DNA from: Bermanella sp047621325
GTDB lineage: Bacteria; Pseudomonadota; Gammaproteobacteria; Pseudomonadales; Oceanobacteraceae
Assembly: GCA_047621325.1 (NCBI GenBank)
Contig: JBLHLT010000004.1
Span: 1-64,000, forward strand
Reading direction: 5' to 3'
DNA length: 64,000 bases
In this document: one piece after another, positions 7,976 through 15,725 of the stretch
How positions within the stretch are numbered: position 1 is the first letter of the stretch
Layout of the letters: the number at the start of each line of letters is the position of its first letter
Notes under the pieces: generated by a model
Seen by the model: only the letters and a program-made list of their open reading frames with translations
What the model was told of the DNA's origin: nothing
The model's database searches: none
Translations under genes and position numbers: made by a program

Positions 7976-10933
7976 ATGGATAGAGAATCAGTTTCGTTTC
8001 AAGCTAGAGCTAGAACCATTGACCATCTGGGGAAGGGACAAATTGCAGACGCACCAACCGCAATATCCGAACTTTGGAAAAACTCATACGATGCCTATGC
8101 TCGCGATGTTGCACTCCACTTATTTGATGGTGATATTCAAACTGGCGCAATTATAGATAATGGTTGCGGAATGACGTTTCAGCAACTCATTGATAGTTGG
8201 TTAGTTATTGGTACCGAATCTAAAACATTAAAAAAGTTATTACCAAAAGAAGATCGCTTTGGCTTAGAAGACAGGTCCACTCAAGGTGAAAAAGGAATTG
8301 GGCGATTGTCAGCAGCTTTCTTAGCACCTGTAACTTTATTGATCACAAAAAAAATTAACAGCCTATTCTCCGTAGCTTTAATTGACTGGCGATTCTTTGA
8401 AAACCCCTATTTATCTTTACATGACATTAAAGTTCCAATGTCTGAAGTCACCGATTTAACTGAGCTAAATACTGAGGTTCCATTATTAATCTCTGAGTTA
8501 AAAAGACATTTCAATAGCGACGATAAAAACATCATAAATGCATGGTCAAAATATTCAACAGAGCAAATCAAAAACAAAAACAAAAACAAAAACAAAGATG
8601 CAGATAGCGAGACTACAGAAAGTAAAATAAAATATTTTTGCGACAATTATAACTTTGATAGTTCGGTTTTAGACACATGGATCTCGTTATTGGATAAAGC
8701 TGAAGAGTTAGATGAAAATTCACATGGCACAGCGTTAATACTTTTAGATTTATCTCGCGAACTAGGACTACTCAGCAATCCTGAAAACTTAGCAGCAGAT
8801 AATGAAGAACTTTCAGACATTAAGAGCTCTATTATTGATACCCTTAGATCTTTTTACGATCCTTTTGAACAAGATAAAAACACTCTTAATTACGAAATTA
8901 AAACTTTTTCAGTAGAGAAAAAAGAGCAAGACATACTTCGTCAGCATGATGTATTTACCAAAGATGATTTTAATGCATTAGAACATAAAGTTGATGGATA
9001 TATTGATCATAAGGGTTGGTTTAAAGGACGTGTAACTGCCTTTGGTATAGATCAAGGTGAGGTAATAATCCCACCTAACATACCTATCCCTGAAAGAGGA
9101 ACACAGGCAGGCTCATTTCAGATCAGAATCGGCTCATATGAAACAGAGTCACTTAAAACCAGCTTAGAACCTGATCAAAAAGCTGTTTTTGATGAACTTA
9201 AAACTAAACACTCTGGTATTCTCATATTCAGGGATAGCTTGAGAGTTCAGCCTTACGGCCGAACAAGACATGATTTTTTCAATATTGAAGAGCGTCGAGG
9301 TTATAGTGCTGGCAGACATTTTTGGGCTAGCCGAAAAACATTTGGGAATATATCCATAACGCATACTGGCAATCCAAAATTACTTGATAAGGCTGGCCGA
9401 GAAGGTTTCGTCATAAACCAAGCATCAAGAGAACTTAAGTCTCTCGTCGAAGGGCTACTCATACATCTTGCCGATAAATATTTTGGTGGAAGATCTGATA
9501 TTCGCAAGCAAATATTAGCTATCATTTCAAAAGAAAAAGAACAAAAAAAGCAAGCTCAAAATAAAGCCCGAAGAGTTAGCACTAAAGATTTTACAAACTC
9601 ACTTAAAGCACAAACACCCAAACTTACGGAAAACTTCGAGAAATTAAAGTCAATTAATATTGGCATATCTAGTGAACCTTCAAGTTTTGATCTAAAGAAA
9701 ATAAGTAAAGAATTTGAAAAACTTGAATCAACAAGAACTGACTTGAAAACCCCTACTCAACCACCAAAACTAGGTAAACATGAAGATAGTTATCGCTTAT
9801 ATAAGGATACCTACAATGAGTTTAGTGAACTACTGCGTGTAACCAGTGAAAAACTAAATAAGATTACCAGCAAGCTAACTTCCTTTAATAAACCACAAGA
9901 AGCTTTAACAAGATTTGAAAAAAATCAGGCATTTTTGAATATAAAAATTAATAAGTTCATCAACAGAATAACTAAAGACTGCGAACAGTTATTGCTTAAA
10001 TGGCAAAACAACGCTGCGAAAGATAGGAAAGAATACAATAAACAAGCTATTAAAATTGTAGAAGAAGTTACTGAAGACTCAAACCTAAACAGTATATTAA
10101 ATGCATTAGATTCAATATACATTCAATTGAGTGATGATTATAGTGTTAGATATGACGGCATCATAAAAGCAATAAATCGTTTATCAGAAGACATAAACTT
10201 AGAGTATGCATTCTCAATCGCAGAAGAAGAGCGTATTAATTTCGAAGAAAAAGTAAATCAAATTCAATCGCTAGCTCAACTAGGTATCAGTGTTGAAGTA
10301 TTAGCGCATGAACTTGAAGCCCAGGACGGATTAGTAACTAGAGGCCTAAACTCACTCCCATCAGACATTAAAGAGCACCCTGGATATCAAACTGCATATA
10401 ACGCTCATAAAGCTCTGACATCTCACATTAGATTTCTTGCTCCACTAAAACTATCAGGCTATCAAGCTAGACAGGAAATAACAGGGAAAGATATTTACAA
10501 CCATATATTAAGATTTTTCCGAGATCGATTTGAACGTCAACGTATAGACTTATCAATCTCCAATGATTTTTTTGAAACATCCATTAGCGACCTTCCATCT
10601 AGAATTTACCCTGTTTTTATTAACATTTTAAATAATGCTTTATATTGGGTTTGTTTAGGAAAAAATGATCAGCGAGTAATTAAAATAGGTGTTATTGAAG
10701 GCAATATAGTAATTGCTAACTCAGGACCTCCAGTTCATCCAGATGACGCCGAAAATATTTTTGAAATTTTCACCACTAAAAGAGCAAATGGTAATGGCGT
10801 TGGGCTATACCTATGCCGCGTAAATTTATTAAAGGCTCACCATACAATAAAATACGAATTAGATACTGAAAAAAAATTAATTAAAGATGGTGCAAATTTC
10901 ACGATTACTTTTCACGGAATGGAGATAAAATAA
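7976..10933 (+). CDS. Large protein with N-terminal Hsp90/MORC-like and C-terminal histidine-kinase-like ATPase modules
   Basis: 985 residues. Residues 1-120 carry a GHKL ATP-binding fold of the Hsp90/MutL/MORC type: SELWKNSYDAYA (N box, 31-42), DNGCGM (61-66) and GEKGIGRLS (104-112). A charged, helical middle (about 500-760) looks like coiled coil. A second module starts with a dimerisation-like helix containing AHELEA (His778), then NILNNALYW (N box) and GNGVGLYLC (G box), as in histidine kinases. ATG 7976 follows an AAGG element. The stop overlaps the next start by one base (TAATG), so the ATPase and the receiver-like protein are translationally coupled. Such ATPases occur with DNA methyltransferases in prokaryotic conflict systems. 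Whether His778 is phosphorylated is inference. Confidence 0.8.
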   Translation: MDRESVSFQARARTIDHLGKGQIADAPTAISELWKNSYDAYARDVALHLFDGDIQTGAIIDNGCGMTFQQLIDSWLVIGTESKTLKKLLPKEDRFGLEDRSTQGEKGIGRLSAAFLAPVTLLITKKINSLFSVALIDWRFFENPYLSLHDIKVPMSEVTDLTELNTEVPLLISELKRHFNSDDKNIINAWSKYSTEQIKNKNKNKNKDADSETTESKIKYFCDNYNFDSSVLDTWISLLDKAEELDENSHGTALILLDLSRELGLLSNPENLAADNEELSDIKSSIIDTLRSFYDPFEQDKNTLNYEIKTFSVEKKEQDILRQHDVFTKDDFNALEHKVDGYIDHKGWFKGRVTAFGIDQGEVIIPPNIPIPERGTQAGSFQIRIGSYETESLKTSLEPDQKAVFDELKTKHSGILIFRDSLRVQPYGRTRHDFFNIEERRGYSAGRHFWASRKTFGNISITHTGNPKLLDKAGREGFVINQASRELKSLVEGLLIHLADKYFGGRSDIRKQILAIISKEKEQKKQAQNKARRVSTKDFTNSLKAQTPKLTENFEKLKSINIGISSEPSSFDLKKISKEFEKLESTRTDLKTPTQPPKLGKHEDSYRLYKDTYNEFSELLRVTSEKLNKITSKLTSFNKPQEALTRFEKNQAFLNIKINKFINRITKDCEQLLLKWQNNAAKDRKEYNKQAIKIVEEVTEDSNLNSILNALDSIYIQLSDDYSVRYDGIIKAINRLSEDINLEYAFSIAEEERINFEEKVNQIQSLAQLGISVEVLAHELEAQDGLVTRGLNSLPSDIKEHPGYQTAYNAHKALTSHIRFLAPLKLSGYQARQEITGKDIYNHILRFFRDRFERQRIDLSISNDFFETSISDLPSRIYPVFINILNNALYWVCLGKNDQRVIKIGVIEGNIVIANSGPPVHPDDAENIFEIFTTKRANGNGVGLYLCRVNLLKAHHTIKYELDTEKKLIKDGANFTITFHGMEIK
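8569..8596 (+). repeat. In-frame hexanucleotide repeat (CAAAAA)n inside the ATPase gene
   Basis: Four full copies of CAAAAA plus CAAA encode an alternating Lys-Asn run near residues 197-207. Because the unit is six bases, slippage would add or remove Lys-Asn pairs without shifting frame, so it is a length-variable linker rather than an on/off switch. Confidence 0.8.
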
Positions 10934-12951
10934 TGACGACTGAATACAATAAACTAATATCTAAAACATTCTGTGATAATTCTATTCGATCAGTAATGAT
11001 GATTGACGACCACTTCTTACCTTATAGAGAATGCGTTACAGCTATAATCGATAAAAAAGATATTGACATGGACATTATATCAGCTTCTTCTAGAGCTGCT
11101 CGCTTAACCGATTTCTTTCAAAATAAAAAGGTGATTTGTGACATCGACAATGACGCAGATCATTTGAATCTCGAGCGAATCAGAAAATCAGATTTATTAA
11201 TTCTTGACTATCACCTTGACAATGAAAATCCAGAGAAATCTTTAAAAGTTTTACATACCTTAAAAGATTCTAAACATATGAATCTAGTCGTAATTTATAC
11301 TAGAGAAGATCTCACTACAACCTGGCTTCAAATTGCTGCCAGCCTAAAAGGTACACAAGATCCAGAGAATCTAATAACGGGAGATGCACAACGTAAGTGC
11401 TGGGATGATAACGATGCTACAACTGAGATACCGCAGACATGGAGTGAGATTTTCTCAAAGTCTGAGAATTTATTTAATTACCTAAAATCTGGAAAACCAA
11501 GCAGCAAAGCCATAACTGAATTATTAAATGAACCTAACTTTAAGAAAAGTGCTAGCGGCATATCAACTGCTATATCTGAATCATGTTTAGCGGAATACAA
11601 TATTATTGAATCAATGCGTACTGATGATGAGATTACAGGAAGACTAGATGATAAAAAGTGGATAAAAATAAATAATATATTTATTGTCCTCTGTAATAAA
11701 ACAGAAGATACAGATGATGATTCAGAGCTCATCTGGCGCAGCCTAAATGAATCTCTGCATGACTGGAAGCCGAATTACTATAGATTGATTTCATCAGAGA
11801 TTCAAAATGAGATTGAAGATGGAAATATTGCAATGAGAGGCTTCTTAGATGGAGATTATGAAAGCCAAGCTGCTTGGCTGTGGAGATTAAAATCAGATCA
11901 AGGGAACTATAATGGAAATTTAATTGAGTTTTTAAAAGGCACTAGTGGTCATTTTATAGACAGAATTTCAAGAAATGAAAAGCTAATTGGTTTCTCAAAA
12001 GAATGTATAGATAAAAGCTTTATAATAAAATCTGAAAAGCCAGAAACAGAATTATCATTAAATTCTAAAGAATGGCAAAGTTACAGTTACGCGCTAGTTA
12101 CAGAAAGTATTGAAGCAACATTCAAAAAAAACGCCACTAAAAGAGAACCAATAGACGTTATACATGCAATAAATCAAAGCATATCTTCAAAAGAGTTTAC
12201 TGGCACACATATCACAGTAGGAACTGTTCTAAAGAATGAATCAGAGGATTTCTACCTATGTGTCTCTCCTTCTTGCGATACAATACCAAATCAATTAACT
12301 GATTCTATTGCAAAGAGAATGACCCCCAATAGACTTCTCAAGTTTATAAAATTAGAAAAAGTTAATTTAGAAAAAGCGATTGAACATGCCACACAAGGAA
12401 AATTTATTTTCATCGAGCAAAATGGAATTAAATTAGCATTAACTTCTGTTAATGCTAACACAAACCAACCTCCAGTTGATTTTGGCATTGTAAAAAATCA
12501 TGATATTCAAAAACTTAATGAAAACGAAAATATTGGTATTACTTTCTTAGATACAACCTTTGATTCAAATAACCAAAATGCTATAAAGTTTACTGCTATT
12601 TCCCAATTGAAAGAATCATATGCAGCAAGATTCCAATCGATTGCTAGCGATCATGCTGGGCGAATTGGTGTCGATTTCATTTCTTTCTCTAGTAGTAGTA
12701 AAACACCTGTAAGTGGAAACATAAATTTATCTGGTCATATAAATAATCCGGAGAATATGCTAGTAGAAGGAGAGCTGAAATTAGAATCAAAGCAAGATTT
12801 AGAAGGATCCCTCACTATAAAAAGTAACTTGACATTCGCTGCAGATAAGCGGCCTATTAATATATCAGGTAATATTTCTGTTACGAGCAACATTAAAAAG
12901 AGAAAAAGTATGAAAATTAACTCTGATTTAGAGGTTTCAAGCAAGAATTAA
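10933..12951 (+). CDS. Receiver-like domain protein with a large uncharacterised C-terminal region
   Basis: 672 residues. The first ~130 resemble a response-regulator receiver: VMMIDD (Asp25, Asp26), LLILDYHL (Asp92 at the phospho-acceptor position) and VVIYTRE (Thr123). The expected conserved Lys is not obvious, so phosphorylation chemistry may be altered. The rest is not a known DNA-binding output domain. It includes YLCVSPSCDTIP (about 436-447), a helical section, and a beta-strand-rich tail with repeats such as SGNISVTSNI. It overlaps the ATPase stop by one base and presumably works with that protein. Paired Hsp90-like ATPases and receiver proteins of this size are known in predicted conflict systems. 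Effector chemistry cannot be read here. Confidence 0.75.
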   Translation: MTTEYNKLISKTFCDNSIRSVMMIDDHFLPYRECVTAIIDKKDIDMDIISASSRAARLTDFFQNKKVICDIDNDADHLNLERIRKSDLLILDYHLDNENPEKSLKVLHTLKDSKHMNLVVIYTREDLTTTWLQIAASLKGTQDPENLITGDAQRKCWDDNDATTEIPQTWSEIFSKSENLFNYLKSGKPSSKAITELLNEPNFKKSASGISTAISESCLAEYNIIESMRTDDEITGRLDDKKWIKINNIFIVLCNKTEDTDDDSELIWRSLNESLHDWKPNYYRLISSEIQNEIEDGNIAMRGFLDGDYESQAAWLWRLKSDQGNYNGNLIEFLKGTSGHFIDRISRNEKLIGFSKECIDKSFIIKSEKPETELSLNSKEWQSYSYALVTESIEATFKKNATKREPIDVIHAINQSISSKEFTGTHITVGTVLKNESEDFYLCVSPSCDTIPNQLTDSIAKRMTPNRLLKFIKLEKVNLEKAIEHATQGKFIFIEQNGIKLALTSVNANTNQPPVDFGIVKNHDIQKLNENENIGITFLDTTFDSNNQNAIKFTAISQLKESYAARFQSIASDHAGRIGVDFISFSSSSKTPVSGNINLSGHINNPENMLVEGELKLESKQDLEGSLTIKSNLTFAADKRPINISGNISVTSNIKKRKSMKINSDLEVSSKN

Positions 12952-12971
12952 CCTAACCTCTTCATATAGCC

Positions 12972-13007
12972 CAAGGCCGATAATCACAAAAGCTATTTTC
13001 GGCCTTG
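12972..13007. terminator. Stem-loop between convergent genes
   Basis: CAAGGCCGA (12972-12980) pairs perfectly with TCGGCCTTG (12999-13007) around an 18-nt loop. It sits between the end of the receiver-like gene and the end of the convergent unknown gene. There is no clean T-run on either strand, so it is a probable but not canonical bidirectional terminator. Confidence 0.6.
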
Positions 13008-13017
13008 AAATTTAAAT

Positions 13018-13752
13018 TTATTTCAAAGACACACCTGCAACAGGGTGAACCCAACCTTTATCATCTGGTGAATATTCCGCATCCATATGACTTTCCGAGA
13101 TTATTGGTTGCGGGGTTACCTTCTTCAAATAACTATAAAAGAGATGATTTATGCTACATTCTTTTACTTCAGCTCTTAATTCCAACCACCTGTCATCAGC
13201 ATCAAAACCTTCTTCAATATACGATTCCCGAATATATCCATACACTTCATATTCTGCATCATCAATTGTTTTATTGATTGAAGCAAAATACTCCTTAGTA
13301 AAATATTGTTGAGAATCAACTATCGGTCCAAGCATCCTGTAACAATCAAGAATTACGCTCAACAAAACAAGAAAAAGTTGCTTACACTCATTTGCAATAT
13401 CAATATTTGAGGAGTGAAGTGTATTAAGTTCAGTTGGAATGGACAGTACAATTTTTTCTAACTCATTATATAACACCCCATTTTCAACTAAAACGTGCTC
13501 ACCTTTAATAGCCATGAAAAATTCAAATGAATTTATTTTTTCAACCTCAACTATACTCTTTTTATACCACTCATAAAATTCATCCTTCCTTGACAATTTT
13601 CGAATAGAAAAAAATATATTTCTTAAGGACACAAAATATAAGCTTAAAAAATCTTCAAATTCCTTTATATCTATAACTGGCTTATAGAGTTGATGTAATA
13701 TTTTTTCTAGTTCTATAACTTTATTTTCAATATTACCAATTGACCCATTCAT
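13018..13752 (-). CDS. Unknown helical protein convergent to the methyltransferase/ATPase cluster
   Basis: 244 residues, mostly alpha-helical by pattern, acidic, with no signal peptide, no transmembrane span and no recognised motif. The start ATG 13752 has an AGGAAA element about 9 nt upstream. It ends 67 bp from the receiver-like gene, separated by a stem-loop. Its AT-rich composition matches the neighbouring cluster rather than the MazG-like gene beyond it, so it probably arrived with the island. It could be an accessory or effector of that system, or an unrelated cargo gene. I do not recognise the family. Confidence 0.7.
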   Translation of the reverse strand: MNGSIGNIENKVIELEKILHQLYKPVIDIKEFEDFLSLYFVSLRNIFFSIRKLSRKDEFYEWYKKSIVEVEKINSFEFFMAIKGEHVLVENGVLYNELEKIVLSIPTELNTLHSSNIDIANECKQLFLVLLSVILDCYRMLGPIVDSQQYFTKEYFASINKTIDDAEYEVYGYIRESYIEEGFDADDRWLELRAEVKECSINHLFYSYLKKVTPQPIISESHMDAEYSPDDKGWVHPVAGVSLK

Positions 13753-13862
13753 TCAATTTTTTCCTTTGCATATATTGTATATGCATAATTATTTGCTTTT
13801 TAAGCACATAGCTTATTTTAACAATAAAATTCTTAATACTTTAATTTTTTATAAACACTAGG

Positions 13863-14219
13863 CTACTTACTCACCTGTACTCTGTATTTTTTCGAACTGC
13901 CCTTTACCAAATCCGTCGGATACTTAGCGGCGTTTTTCACCATCTTTTGCTCAACCGCTTGCAGCATGTCGACATCAAGTTTGGTGGCGAGGCGCAAAAG
14001 GTAAACTTGTACATCGGCCATTTCATCTATAACGGCTTGGCGTTGTTCTGGCGTGAGGTTTTTAGATTGCTCTTCGGTTAACCATTGAAAGCATTCCACT
14101 AATTCAGATGCTTCAACACTTAAGGCCATGGATAAGTTTTTGGGGGAGTGGAATTGGTCCCAATCGCGCTCGTCGGCGAAGGCTTGTAGGGGGGCTTTTA
14201 ATTGCTCGAACGTATCCAT
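13863..14219 (-). CDS. MazG-like nucleotide pyrophosphohydrolase
   Basis: 118 residues, a single all-alpha NTP pyrophosphatase domain of the MazG/RS21-C6 (dCTPase) type that removes pyrophosphate from non-canonical or excess nucleoside triphosphates. The metal-binding acidic pattern is visible: SVEASELVE (Glu36, Glu39) and DEMADVQVY (Glu66, Asp69). The length fits the short stand-alone family, distinct from the full MazG at 32682-33518. ATG 14219 is preceded by a weak AAGG. The C-terminus (KGSSKKYRVQVSK) is basic. It is not clear whether it belongs to the island or to the core; its base composition looks like the core. Confidence 0.85.
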   Translation of the reverse strand: MDTFEQLKAPLQAFADERDWDQFHSPKNLSMALSVEASELVECFQWLTEEQSKNLTPEQRQAVIDEMADVQVYLLRLATKLDVDMLQAVEQKMVKNAAKYPTDLVKGSSKKYRVQVSK

Positions 14220-14640
14220 GGGTATTCCTTAAGGGAAAGGAACAACCGCTATGGTGATAGCTTTGTGGTCATTCCTTAACCGGTGATATTCTATTTGGTA
14301 CTTTAATCTTAATATCTTTATACCTTTTTCGTAGTTTTGAGGCAATGACAAAAGCTTACTGTTTGATCAGTGCTTGTGTTTAGCATTTGGCGGGGCGGGT
14401 GTGGGCTGTATTCGTGAAAGGTGTTCGTTTCTGGCTTTCGGGCGTGGGGTTGCATCGTAACTGGCTGTTATACCCTTCGACTGCTCGTGCCTCGCGCTCA
14501 GGGCGAACGGGAAAAGTCTGGGTGTATCTGCAACACCTCTGCAATTTGGTTTGTGTAGATACCTTTCGCGTGCAAGCACCCTCTTACACTTTCGCTTTAT
14601 AGGAACTCGCACCTGCGAGTAAAAGAGGCTCACTGATCAC

Positions 14641-14780
14641 ACACCCCGTAAACAACTCGAGTGCTTTGAGTACACGTTGAGACAGCAATTGATATGTAGG
14701 CGTTTATATATTCTATCGGGTGCGGGGTTGCATGCCCCGTGAGCAACGCGAATGCTTTGGGTACACCCTCTTACAGGTAG
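14641..14780. repeat. Two copies of a second dispersed repeat (CCCCGTGAGCAACGCGAATG type)
   Basis: In the 14220-14853 gap the motif CCCGT-(A)-AC-CTCGAGTGCTTTGAGTACA occurs near 14645-14675 and again as GCGGGGTTGCATGCCCCGTG with AATGCTTTGGGTACACCCTC at about 14721-14780. A third copy lies at 23688-23748. The same gap has a GC-rich stretch with CTTCGACTGCTCGTG...CGCTCAGGGCGAACGG near 14477-14511, also of intergenic-repeat character. I see no gene in 14220-14853; the 71-codon and 88-codon ORFs there are not convincing. Confidence 0.6.
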
Positions 14781-14798
14781 GCTCAAACTTGAGGGCAC

Positions 14799-14823
14799 AA
14801 AAAAACCCGCACGTGGCGGGTTT
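14799..14823 (-). terminator. Rho-independent terminator of the cold-shock-domain gene
   Basis: On the minus strand, AAACCCGCCACGTGCGGGTTT is followed by a run of T. The stem CCCGC/GCGGG with loop and T-tail is classical. It lies 31 bp after the stop at 14854. Confidence 0.85.
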
Positions 14824-14853
14824 CTTTTGTTGCTTGCTTGGGCTGGTTAAGGC

Positions 14854-15357
14854 TTAGCGTACAACCGATACGTCTTCTGCTTGTAAGCCTTTTTGACCGT
14901 CTACTACGCTGAACTTAACCGCTTGGCCTTCGCTTAGTGAACGGTGGCCGCTGCCACGAATGCTGCGGAAATGTACGAATACATCGTCGCCGTTGTCACG
15001 GGTTACAAAGCCGAAGCCTTTTTTAACGTTGAACCACTTAACCGCTCCGCGTTCACGACCGTCATCAACGTCTGACTCTACTAGAGTGCCAGTGCCGCGA
15101 CGTTTGAATTGCGCTTGGCTAGATGTGCTTGCTGCAATGAACAGTACAACAAATGCTACGAATACAGCGGCTAAATAGGCTAGCACCGCTCCGTCTTGTT
15201 GTAGAAATAGTGATATACCACCTTGATCGGCCAGTGGTTGTGCGAATATGAAGATGGCGCTACCGCCAGCTACAGAGAACAGTGCCGCCATCAAAGCAGG
15301 GGTTGGAAGTGCCAACAGCACACAGACTAATGCTTTCTTTAACAGTGAATTTTGCAT
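14854..15357 (-). CDS. Membrane-anchored cold-shock-domain protein
   Basis: 167 residues: two predicted membrane helices (about 10-40 and 57-76), a short basic and acidic linker, then a C-terminal cold-shock domain (about 103-167). The nucleic-acid-binding motifs RNP1 (KGFGFV, 113-118) and RNP2 (VFVHF, 126-130) are intact. The arrangement places an RNA/DNA-binding OB fold on the cytoplasmic face of the inner membrane. The start ATG 15357 has an AAGAAGG element. It is divergent from slyX, and a clear terminator follows. Cold-shock domains fused to membrane helices are known in gammaproteobacteria, but the role is not established. Confidence 0.85.
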   Translation of the reverse strand: MQNSLLKKALVCVLLALPTPALMAALFSVAGGSAIFIFAQPLADQGGISLFLQQDGAVLAYLAAVFVAFVVLFIAASTSSQAQFKRRGTGTLVESDVDDGRERGAVKWFNVKKGFGFVTRDNGDDVFVHFRSIRGSGHRSLSEGQAVKFSVVDGQKGLQAEDVSVVR

Positions 15358-15471
15358 CTTTAACCTTCTTTCTTACGTAATTTGTCAGTTGTTACACTTG
15401 CTTGGTGTACAATTCAGGCAAGCCTGTGTATCTAATATGAATTAGCGTTAAAAATCAACACGATAGAAATT

Positions 15472-15687
15472 ATGACTCAATCCGACCAAGACCACATTGA
15501 AGACCTGCAAATGCGCATTGCCTTCTTAGAACAAAACCTCGATGAATTAAACGACATCGTCACCAGCCAGCAAACCCAGCTGGCCATGGTCGAGCGTGCC
15601 ATGAAGTACCTTAGCAGCCGCTTGGAACAGGTGTCCCCTGGGAATATCCGCAGCGCTGAAGATGAGACGCCTCCGCCCCATTATTAA
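15472..15687 (+). CDS. slyX: SlyX family protein
   Basis: 71 residues forming one long coiled coil (DLQMRIAFLEQNLDELNDIV, then the rest of the helix) and ending in the PPPHY tail that marks the SlyX family. Its function is unknown despite its wide distribution in gammaproteobacteria. It is a single gene here, divergent from the cold-shock-domain gene and followed directly by palindromic array 2. Confidence 0.85.
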   Translation: MTQSDQDHIEDLQMRIAFLEQNLDELNDIVTSQQTQLAMVERAMKYLSSRLEQVSPGNIRSAEDETPPPHY

Positions 15688-15725
15688 CCTTCATGAATGA
15701 CGGTTTGGCTTTAATGTGCAGTCGT

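Noticed and set aside
6737..12951. Prophage
   Set aside because: No integrase, capsid, tail, lysis or terminase gene is visible; the locus contains only the methyltransferase, ATPase and receiver genes.
14367..14633. 88-codon ORF (minus) and 71-codon ORF (plus) in the gap before the cold-shock gene
   Set aside because: They overlap each other on opposite strands, lie in repeat-rich DNA and match no family.
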